A stretch of DNA of 64,000 nucleotides, taken from Chloroflexota bacterium (GTDB taxonomy: Bacteria; Chloroflexota; UBA11872). Each line of letters opens with the position of its first letter. The first letter of the stretch is position 1. The DNA lies in the NCBI GenBank assembly GCA_022820025.1, contig JAJEGF010000087.1, positions 78,843-142,842 on the forward strand, read 5' to 3'. A program made the translations under genes and the position numbers. Positions 17,401 through 23,784 of the stretch are shown here, in pieces. The notes below the pieces were generated by a model. It did no database searches, was not told where the DNA came from, and saw only the letters and a list, made by a program, of their open reading frames with translations.

Positions 17401-20400
17401 TCAGGCGGTGACGCCTCACCGTTGTCGTCACGCCCCCAGCAGATCGCGGTGCCGTCGCTACGTAGCCCACAGGTGTGATAGCTATCGCTGGTGAGCGCCG
17501 TAAACCGCTCGTCCTCCGGCGGCGACGCCTGGCCCTGCTCGTTGTATCCCCAGCAGACCGCCACGCCGTCCCGCCGCAACCCGCACGTGTGGGAGCCGCC
17601 GCTGGTCAGCGAGGAGAACGTCTCGCCCTGCGGCGCCGCGGTCTGGCCGGCGCCGCTCGAGCCCCAGCAGACAGCCGACCCGTCCTCGCGCAGCGCGCAG
17701 ACGTGCCCGTAGCCGCTGCTGATAGCGACGAAGCTCTGAACACTGACCGTCTCGAACTGTGAACGCACCGCCGACTCGGTCGGCGTGACGAAGCCGCTGC
17801 CCCAGCAGACGGGGCGTCCGTCTGTACGCAGCGCGCAGGTATGCACGGCGCCGATGCTGATGGCGCCGAAGCGCTCGTCGGGCGGAGCGACCGCATTCCG
17901 TTCGCCCCAGCAGACCGGCGTCCCGTCGGCGCGCAGTCCGCACGCGTGATCCGGGCCACTGCTGATCGCGACGAAGCGCTCGACATACGGCGGCGTGGAT
18001 GTCTCGTCGTCCGGATCGCCCCAGCAGAACGGGCTGCCGTCCTCGTGGAGGGCGCAGGTGTAGTCCGAGCCGCTGCTGATGGCGATGAACCGCCCGCCGT
18101 CCGGTGCCGAGGCCTGGCCGTCGTCATCCCGGCCCCAGCACACCGCCGACCCATCCTGGCGCAGCGCGCACGTGTGCGTGAGCCCGCTACTGATAGCGCT
18201 GAAGCGTTCGGCTACTGGAGATGAGGCCTGGCCGTTATGGTCCCTGCCCCAGCACGCGGCCGAGCCGTCGTCACGCAGGGCACAGCTATGAGCCCATCCA
18301 CTGCTGATCGCAACGAATCGATCGTCGGCCGGCGGCTCGGTCCGGCCATCCGCCGCGTTGCCCCAGCAGACCGCCTCGCCGTTGTCGCGCAGGGCGCAGG
18401 TGTGTCGTCCTCCGCTGCTGACGGCAATAAACGTCCCCGCCGCCGGAGGCTCAGCCTGTCCATAGTCGTTCAGTCCCCAGCACCGCAGCGTGCCGTCCGT
18501 ATCAATCGCACAGGTATGCCGGTTGCCGCTGCTTACGGCCGTCAGCGCACGATCGCTTACCGCCCAGAATCGCTCGCGGCCGACGGTGTCGAGGTCGAAC
18601 CCGAGCTTTGCGGGACCGAATCGCCAGCATCCGTAGGTGCCGTCCGACCGCAGGCCGCAGGTGAAGTTGTCTCCGCTGCTCACCGACACAAACCGCTCCC
18701 CGGGACGCGGGGACGCCTGACCGCTGTCCGACCACGGATCGGTTGCGCCCCAACACACGGGCGTGCCGTCTTCTCTCAGCGCGCAGGTGTGGTAAGTGTT
18801 CGTGCTGATGTCCACGAAGCGCTCGTGCTCCGGCGGGGAGGCCTGGCCGTACTGATCACGGCCCCAGCAGACGGCCGCGCCGTCCTCGCGCAAGGCGCAG
18901 GTGTGGTCCCAGCCAGTGCTGATGGCCCTGAACCTCTGAGCCTCAGGTGGCGTGGCCTGGCCGCCCCAGTTACTCCCCCAGCAGACGGCCGTGCCGTCCG
19001 CCCGCAGCGCGCAGGCGTGGCCCCAGCCGGCACTGATGGCGCTGAACTGCTCAGTCGCCACCGCCGCCGTTTCGTCGGCGCTCTCGCGGCCCCAGCAGAC
19101 CGGCGTCCCGTCCTCGCGTAGGGCGCAGGTTCGGCCGGCGCCACTGCTGATTGAGACGAACCGCTCGCCTGCAGGCGGCGAGGACTCACCATCCGCGTCA
19201 TCCCCCCAGCACACCGCCACGCCATCCAGGCGAATGCCGCAGGTGTGAAACGACGCGCTGCTGATGGAGGCGAACTTCACGCCGGGCGGCGGCGATGCTT
19301 GACCGAAACTGTCACTGCCTGCGCACCAGGCCAAGCCTTCGCTGGTGATGCCGCAGACGTGTCGACCACCACTGCTCAGTGCCACCAGCGGCGCCCCCGG
19401 GTCGTAGGGATCGGGCGGGATGGGCTCGGAACCCAGGTACCGCGCGCCCTCGGGCGGAGATGCCTGACCGTACGAATCGTCGCCCCAGCAGGCCACCGTC
19501 CCGTCGTCGGCGCGAAGCCCGCAGGTATGCCCGACCCCGCTACTGAGCGACGCGAAGCGCTGCCCCGGCGGCGGACTCTCCGCCAGGTCCCCCCAGCAGA
19601 TCGGGGTCCCGTCCTTGTTGAGCCCACAGGAATGGCCGCCGCCACCGCTGACGGCCATAAGCCAGAGGTCCGGCGGCGGATAGCGCGCAAGGTTCGGGAC
19701 CTCCGAATAGCTCCCCCAGCAGATTGCCGAACCTTCCAGCGGCACGCCGCACGTAAAACCGTGGGCCCCATCGATCGACGCGAACGCTGCTTCCGGAGGC
19801 GCTTCCCAGCCGCCGAACGGGCCAGGTCGCGGCTCCGGCCCCCAGCAGACGACGGTTCCGTCCTCGCGAATGCCACAGGAGTGATTGGCGCCGCTGGTGA
19901 TCGACGTGAACCGTTCGTCTTCGGGAGGCGAGGCCTGGCCGGACTCGTCGTTCCCCCAGCAGGCCACCGAGCCATCCCCACGCAGCCCGCACGTGTGCGT
20001 ACCGCCGCTGCTGATGGCGGTAAAGGCCTCGCCAGCCGGAGGTGAGGTCTGACCGAAACCCACCTGGCCCAGGCTCTCCGTCTGGTCGCCCAGGCCGGCG
20101 CCCCAGCACGCCACGCTTCCGTCGTCCCTCAGGCCGCATGTATGGAAGCCTCCGCTGCCGATGGCCACGAAGCGTTCGCCAGCCGGTGGCGACGCCTGGC
20201 CGAAGTCAACCGGACCGAATTCGGCCGTCTCGTCCGGAGGTCCGGTACCCCAACACAGAACTTCGCCGTTCGCTCGCAGGGCGCACGAGTGAAAGTTGCC
20301 GCTGCTCACTGTGACAAAACGATCGTCCGGCTTCGGAGGTTCGGCCGCCACCGTCGGAAGCAGCGCGGGGCCGGGACTGGGACCCTGCGCATGCACCGCG

Positions 20401-20507
20401 GGCTGCAAGGCTGCGACCAGCCCAAGGCACACGGCCGCAAGCAACGGACCCAGCGCCCTCAGCAGGCTGCGCCACTGAGCATGCACTGGCAGGCGGGTGC
20501 GCATCAT
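14412..20507 (-). CDS. Giant secreted RCC1-repeat (beta-propeller string) protein
   Basis: 2031 residues with an N-terminal signal peptide (LLAAVCLGLVAALQPAVHA). From residue 64 to the last residue the chain is tiled by 49 short RCC1-type units with no remainder. The core unit is 38 residues: F.AISSG..HTCALR.DG..VCWG......GQASPP..ER. Almost every unit keeps a Cys-x9-Cys pair, suggesting one disulfide per blade, which fits an oxidising extracytoplasmic place. Between-unit insertions follow units 7, 14, 21, 35 and 42 (a short one after 28), and a poly-Pro linker separates the last seven units. This fits seven seven-bladed propellers. It is co-transcribed with the LRR protein through an ATGA overlap. 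Confidence 0.88.
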   Translation of the reverse strand: MMRTRLPVHAQWRSLLRALGPLLAAVCLGLVAALQPAVHAQGPSPGPALLPTVAAEPPKPDDRFVTVSSGNFHSCALRANGEVLCWGTGPPDETAEFGPVDFGQASPPAGERFVAIGSGGFHTCGLRDDGSVACWGAGLGDQTESLGQVGFGQTSPPAGEAFTAISSGGTHTCGLRGDGSVACWGNDESGQASPPEDERFTSITSGANHSCGIREDGTVVCWGPEPRPGPFGGWEAPPEAAFASIDGAHGFTCGVPLEGSAICWGSYSEVPNLARYPPPDLWLMAVSGGGGHSCGLNKDGTPICWGDLAESPPPGQRFASLSSGVGHTCGLRADDGTVACWGDDSYGQASPPEGARYLGSEPIPPDPYDPGAPLVALSSGGRHVCGITSEGLAWCAGSDSFGQASPPPGVKFASISSASFHTCGIRLDGVAVCWGDDADGESSPPAGERFVSISSGAGRTCALREDGTPVCWGRESADETAAVATEQFSAISAGWGHACALRADGTAVCWGSNWGGQATPPEAQRFRAISTGWDHTCALREDGAAVCWGRDQYGQASPPEHERFVDISTNTYHTCALREDGTPVCWGATDPWSDSGQASPRPGERFVSVSSGDNFTCGLRSDGTYGCWRFGPAKLGFDLDTVGRERFWAVSDRALTAVSSGNRHTCAIDTDGTLRCWGLNDYGQAEPPAAGTFIAVSSGGRHTCALRDNGEAVCWGNAADGRTEPPADDRFVAISSGWAHSCALRDDGSAACWGRDHNGQASSPVAERFSAISSGLTHTCALRQDGSAVCWGRDDDGQASAPDGGRFIAISSGSDYTCALHEDGSPFCWGDPDDETSTPPYVERFVAISSGPDHACGLRADGTPVCWGERNAVAPPDERFGAISIGAVHTCALRTDGRPVCWGSGFVTPTESAVRSQFETVSVQSFVAISSGYGHVCALREDGSAVCWGSSGAGQTAAPQGETFSSLTSGGSHTCGLRRDGVAVCWGYNEQGQASPPEDERFTALTSDSYHTCGLRSDGTAICWGRDDNGEASPPEGVQFMAVSAGERHTCGVRTDGVAVCWGDDEHGKSTPTQAERFVAVSGGEEHTCALRADGTPVCWGMAGSVTSPPHGVAFTALSSGPQHTCGLLADGTPVCWGSNAGGYETPGGRAVAPHGEKLSAVSSGGDFTCGLRTDGTPVCWGGRFETGAPRYPPIAGGPFVALSSGELHTCALRKDGEPFCWGDDTHGQASPPADERLVAVSSGEQHTCALRQDGSAACWGSNRNGRSTPPEGERFEYLSSGSSHSCALRLDGSAACWGRDDQGQASPPEAEVFVAIGSGGEHTCGLRDDGSTLCWGAEDRSSSWGKLWPPEDERFVAISVGPDHTCALRADGTLWCSTDFGQWSGVFENERFVSISSARERLCGLRDDGSAVCFGDFHTFRPESQQFVLLSSGARHTCGLRDDGSILCWGENSRGQASLLERQRTSLRGERFTAITAGSRFACALRQDGTPVCWVAPDSRWSSPRDIPEPPDERLMSISGGSEYVCGLREDGTPVCWGQDWNGRAVPPEGEVFATISAGSGHTCALRPDGTPVCWGGNDDGSGRHVGGASPPSGERFATISVGAFHTCALREDGTPVCWGSNEDGRGNPVGQAAPPSGERFTTLSSGSLHTCALREDGTAVCWGENHDGRSSPPEHESFVAIDSGAEHTCGVRANGSAVCWGQNWNGQAAAPADETFAAIGSGQDFSCALRQDGTATCWGEGYLRPPVVTPPYTPPPPPLPSPLPAFVAVSCGSFHTCALSVDGQAICWGGRSGLRPVWPPEGERFVALSGGWSHTCGLRDDGTALCWGVGVAVSEPPPAGETFSALSSGSSHTCGLRSDGTAVCWGFDDDGRTWPPAGERFTMLSSGGGHTCGLRSDGTAVCWGRDDEGQATPPADERFTAIASGSDHTCGLRADGTVRCWGDKSAPHATPPVGETFVAISSDDYRTCGLRGDGTVECWGSFRPGESTSPDDVRVTTISMGRAHTCGLRADGTVACWGSDDEGQVWTPR
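14415..20318 (-). repeat. 49 tandem RCC1-type units (about 114 bases each)
   Basis: Unit lengths run from 35 to 56 codons, most being exactly 38. The most conserved DNA is the stretch coding HTCALR and CWG, which recurs throughout on the minus strand. The units are diverged rather than identical, so the array is old and not an assembly artefact. Confidence 0.85.
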
Positions 20508-20701
20508 CCGGTTCGGGAAGCAGTGTTCCGTTTGAAGAGACTACGCAAGCACGGCGCCATTCGTTCCCTCACTCCGAATATCGCGCGGCCGCGGGCGATA
20601 CGGTGGCCCTCCGCAGTCGGCTGCCCGTCGGCACCGGCGCGCCCCGGATTGGCTGCGGCACGGCTGGTCAGCCGCTGGAAACGATCTCTGGTCGTCGACG
20701 G

Positions 20702-21004
20702 TCAGCCCGCCGGCCGGGCCTCAAGCAACGAAGCTTCCACCTTGATCTGGTCCTGCCGCCGGCGCGCTTGCGCCAGGTCGTAGGCGGTCTGGCGGCGCAG
20801 CCAGAACTCGGCGTTCGACCACCCGGCCTTCTCAAGGCGAATTGCCATTTCCGGCGATATCGCCGCGTGGCCGTTCAATACGCGCGAGAGCGTATGTCTC
20901 GCCACTCCCAGCCCCTTCGCCGCGTCGGTAACGCTCAGACCCAGCGGCTCCAGGCAGTTCTCCTGGATGCTTCGACCGGGGTGTGGCGGATTCTTCATTG
21001 CCAT
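20702..21004 (-). CDS. higA: HigA-type antitoxin (XRE family)
   Basis: 100 residues. [55 protein letters not shown] is the standard HigA N-terminus plus helix-turn-helix; the middle (about residues 25-45) is the DNA-reading part. The C-terminal [16 protein letters not shown] segment is typical of the family. It lies 16 bases after the toxin gene, in the toxin-first order characteristic of higBA. It should neutralise HigB and, with it, repress the operon through the palindrome upstream of higB. Confidence 0.9.
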   Translation of the reverse strand: MAMKNPPHPGRSIQENCLEPLGLSVTDAAKGLGVARHTLSRVLNGHAAISPEMAIRLEKAGWSNAEFWLRRQTAYDLAQARRRQDQIKVEASLLEARPAG

Positions 21005-21020
21005 CGCTCACCCGTTCGCT

Positions 21021-21299
21021 TCAGTGGTAGTCGACCAAGTCGACGTCGTATACGTCGTCCCCTTCGAATCGAAATACGATCCGCCAGTTTCCGGTGATTC
21101 TGATGCTCCAGAACCCTCGCAGGTTCCCCCTCAGTTGGTGCAACCAGTATCTCGGCATTGACAGGTCCCGCGGTGACCGCGCTGAGTCGAGGTCCGCCAA
21201 AGCGTTTCTGATCCGCCCCACCTGATCCGCTCGCAGCCTGCTGGAGTCATCCCGGTCATGCAGCCGCTTCAGCCCACGGCTGCGGAACGTCCGAATCAC
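21021..21299 (-). CDS. higB: HigB-type toxin (RelE/ParE superfamily)
   Basis: 92 residues from the GTG at 21299, giving VIRTFRSRGLKRLH, the usual HigB start; a longer frame from 21326 would run through the promoter and operator. The body has LRADQVGRIRNALADLD and MPRYWLHQLRGNLRGFWSIRITGNWRIVFRF, with the Trp, Arg and core strand of RelE-fold ribosome-dependent mRNA interferases. The family cleaves mRNA during translation when the antitoxin is degraded. The protein is complete, so the pair is probably functional. Confidence 0.88.
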   Translation of the reverse strand: MIRTFRSRGLKRLHDRDDSSRLRADQVGRIRNALADLDSARSPRDLSMPRYWLHQLRGNLRGFWSIRITGNWRIVFRFEGDDVYDVDLVDYH

Positions 21300-21304
21300 G
21301 CCAA

Positions 21305-21333
21305 GGTGTATCGTGTACCGATACACGTGTCAA
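21305..21333 (-). promoter_or_regulatory. higBA promoter with overlapping palindromic operator
   Basis: On the minus strand TTGACA (21333-21328), a 17-base spacer and TACACC (21310-21305). The perfect inverted repeat GTGTATCG-n5-CGATACAC (21306-21326) fills the spacer and most of the -10, an ideal place for HigA autorepression. The -10 ends only 5 bases before the GTG of higB, so the message may be leaderless. Confidence 0.6.
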
Positions 21334-21380
21334 GTCAGAGGAGCGAGCCAGGGAACAGACCCCTCGTTCTGTCGCCGGGT

Positions 21381-21632
21381 TCAGGCCCTGTTCGCCCGCC
21401 AGGCCATCTTCATGTACACGTCCCCCTGCTCCAGTTCGTCCAGCATCTGCTGCAGCCGGCGAGCCTTGGTTTCGGGGCGTTTGGCCCGGTCGATCCAGCC
21501 CAGGTAGTCGTTCCGCTGGTAGGGCGGGCGGGCTTGGTAGGCCTCCATCAGGCCGGTCTCTTCGAGCGCGCGCTCAACCGCGGCCGGCATGGGATTGAGT
21601 GGGCGCGTCAGACGCGATGGACGGTCAGACAT
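21381..21632 (-). CDS. YdeI/OmpD-associated family protein (short form)
   Basis: 83 residues. The segment MEAYQARPPYQRNDYLGWIDRAKRPETKARRLQQMLDELEQGD matches the C-terminal conserved domain of the YdeI/OmpD-associated (bacteriocin-protection) family, in particular the YQR..YL.WI..AK...TR.RR motif. Full-length members are near 190 residues, so this is a domain-only version or a remnant; the frame is intact. Proposed roles in the family are poorly defined. It lies upstream of higB on the same strand, separated by the TA promoter, so it is unlikely to be co-regulated with it. Confidence 0.72.
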   Translation of the reverse strand: MSDRPSRLTRPLNPMPAAVERALEETGLMEAYQARPPYQRNDYLGWIDRAKRPETKARRLQQMLDELEQGDVYMKMAWRANRA

Positions 21633-21773
21633 TGGTCAGGCGGACGACGTTGCCAGTCGGCCCCGAGGTTACCGAAGCCATTAGCGACACCGAAGTCCCG
21701 TGCCGTCATTGCCCAACCTGCTCAAACCGTCGCATGCTGCGGGGATTCACTCCCCCAATTCGAGGACTCCCCG

Positions 21774-22982
21774 ATGCCTACCCCCACCGCGCTTTCCTGG
21801 TGGCACGACGCCCGCTTCGGCATGTTCATCCATTGGGGGCTGTACTCCCTCCTGGCCCGCCACGAGTGGACGATGTACCAGGAGAGCATTCCTCCCGAGG
21901 AATACCGTGGCCTGGCCGACCGCTTTGATCCCCAGCACTACAACCCCGACGAATGGGTGGCCCTGGCCCAGGACGCCGGCATGCGCTACATGATCCTGAC
22001 CTCGCGCCACCACGAGGGCTTCAGCCTCTGGGACTCCCAGGTCTCCGACTTCACGGCCCCCAAGACCGCCGCCAGGCGCGACCTGCTGGCCGAGTTCGTC
22101 AACGCCTGCGAAAAGCGCGGCATGCGCTATGGCTTCTACTACTCGCTGCTGGACTGGCGCTACCCGGCCTACTTCCGCGGCAAGGCCCGCGATCCCGAGG
22201 GCTGGGCGGAGTTCCTGGACTACGTGCACGCGCAGGTGCTGGAACTGTGCACCGACTACGGCGACCTCTCGGTGCTCTGGTACGACGGCGGCTGGCCGTA
22301 CACGCCCGAGGACTGGAACTCAACTCCGCTCAACGCCGAAGTCCGGCGGCTCCACCCCGACATCCTCATCAACAACCGCTCCATGCAGCCGGAGGACTTC
22401 GATACGCCGGAACAGCACGTCACGCCCTCCCCGGATCGGCTCTGGGAAAGCTGCATGACCATGAACACGACCTGGGGCTACTCAACGATCGACCGCGAGT
22501 GGAAGTCCCCGCGGCAGCTCATCCACTACCTGGTCACCGCGGCCAACGGCGGCGGCAACTACCTGCTGAACGTGGGACCCGACCCCGACGGCCGCATTCC
22601 GTTTGAGTCCGTGGAGCGTCTGCGCGCCATGGGCCGCTGGCTGGACGTGTACGGCGAGTCCATCTACGGCAGCGAGCCGACCGCCGACCGACTGCGCATC
22701 AGCAGCGCGGGCCGCACGCACACCAAGATCGGCAACACGCTCTACCTGCACTGCTGGCGCTGGCCGGGCGAGGAGATTGTCGTGGGCGGCGTGGGTGGAC
22801 GCATCCTCAGCGCGCGCCTGTTGGGTTCCGTCACTCCAGTCTCGGTGGAGCAACGCGGTCACCGCGTCTGGCTGCGCGGGCTGCCCGCCTACGCGCCCGA
22901 TCCCATCGACACGGTCATCGCGCTGGAGTTCGACGGCGAGCCCCGGGAGCACGATCGCTTCGGCGACGAGCCGGGGGTCTGA
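21774..22982 (+). CDS. Alpha-L-fucosidase (GH29), cytoplasmic
   Basis: 402 residues. The true start is ATG 21774 with GAGGA 7 bases upstream. WWHDARFGMFIHWGLYS (about residues 8-24), TSRHHEGFSLWDS (about residue 78) and VLWYDGGWPY (about residues 165-174, with the expected Asp nucleophile) are the GH29 signature blocks; later GGGNYLLNVGPDPDG is also family-typical. There is no signal peptide, unlike most secreted fucosidases, so it should act on imported fuco-oligosaccharides. A second, different GH29 is encoded at 38162-39595. Confidence 0.9.
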   Translation: MPTPTALSWWHDARFGMFIHWGLYSLLARHEWTMYQESIPPEEYRGLADRFDPQHYNPDEWVALAQDAGMRYMILTSRHHEGFSLWDSQVSDFTAPKTAARRDLLAEFVNACEKRGMRYGFYYSLLDWRYPAYFRGKARDPEGWAEFLDYVHAQVLELCTDYGDLSVLWYDGGWPYTPEDWNSTPLNAEVRRLHPDILINNRSMQPEDFDTPEQHVTPSPDRLWESCMTMNTTWGYSTIDREWKSPRQLIHYLVTAANGGGNYLLNVGPDPDGRIPFESVERLRAMGRWLDVYGESIYGSEPTADRLRISSAGRTHTKIGNTLYLHCWRWPGEEIVVGGVGGRILSARLLGSVTPVSVEQRGHRVWLRGLPAYAPDPIDTVIALEFDGEPREHDRFGDEPGV

Positions 22983-23008
22983 CGAGCCGCAGCGCCGACC
23001 GTTCAGGC

Positions 23009-23656
23009 CTACGCGTGTTGTCCCTCGCCGGTGAGCGGCACGAAACGCACCGGGCCGAGGTTGGTGGACGTGTCGCCCTCCTCGGTGCGCTCCACCACCC
23101 ATAGGGTCTGATCCCAGGCGTTCGAACCCACGGGCACCACCAGCCGGCCGCCGATCCGAAGCTGCCGGATCAGCGGCCGCGGAATCTTACCGGCAGCCGC
23201 GGTCACAATAATCGCGTCGTACGGCGCGTGCTCATCCCAGCCGAAGAAGCCGTCGGCGGTGCGCAATTCGACGTCGCGATAGCCGGCGTTCCGCAGATTC
23301 TGGGCCGCCCAGCCCGCGAGCTGCGGAATGATCTCGACGCTGAATACCTCGGCGCCCAACTCCGCCAACACCGCCGCCTGGTAGCCCGACCCCGTCCCGA
23401 TCTCCAGTACCCGGTCGCCTGGACTGATTGCCAGCGCTTCCGACATCAGCGCCACCACCAGAGGCTGCGAAATGGTCTGGCCCCGGCCGATCGACAGGGG
23501 CGCGTTGTCGTAGGCCTCGCTCGCGTCATCGGGACGGACGAAGTGGCGCCGCTCAACCCGCTCGATGGCCTCCAGCACCGGTTCCGACTTCACGATGCCG
23601 GTTTGCCGGATCTCGGCCATCAGCTTGTCGCGCCCACGACGCCGCTTCCAGAACAC
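23009..23656 (-). CDS. pcm: Protein-L-isoaspartate O-methyltransferase
   Basis: About 215 residues from a GTG at 23656; the start is uncertain. Residues upstream of the ATG at 23620 (KLMAEIR) are shared with the paralogue at 28836, so translation begins before it. Diagnostic blocks are GQTISQPLVVALMSEAL, VLEIGTGSGYQAAVLAELG (SAM-binding motif I), VFSVEIIP, and YDAIIVTAAAGKIPRPLIRQL followed by GGRLVVPVG. The enzyme methylates isoaspartyl residues in damaged proteins to start their repair. No signal peptide is evident. It is divergent from the rhamnosidase gene. Confidence 0.85.
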   Translation of the reverse strand: MFWKRRRGRDKLMAEIRQTGIVKSEPVLEAIERVERRHFVRPDDASEAYDNAPLSIGRGQTISQPLVVALMSEALAISPGDRVLEIGTGSGYQAAVLAELGAEVFSVEIIPQLAGWAAQNLRNAGYRDVELRTADGFFGWDEHAPYDAIIVTAAAGKIPRPLIRQLRIGGRLVVPVGSNAWDQTLWVVERTEEGDTSTNLGPVRFVPLTGEGQHA

Positions 23657-23784
23657 CTGCAATCCGTAGCGGTCGGGAACCTGTGTTTCGCAGCTTGTCA
23701 CACCCTGCGCTGAGGGCCGACATCGTCGCCATGCTCTATGTTTGGAGCCGCCGACCACGGTCGCTGCGGCGTGGAGGCTTGCGG

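Noticed and set aside
14415..20318. Possible CRISPR-like or satellite array
   Set aside because: The repeats are in frame, code for RCC1 units of varying length and are diverged; there are no unique spacers of constant size.
21633..21773. Extended fucosidase N-terminus starting near 21258
   Set aside because: It would run through the YdeI and higBA region, has no family similarity there, and a good ribosome site precedes ATG 21774.
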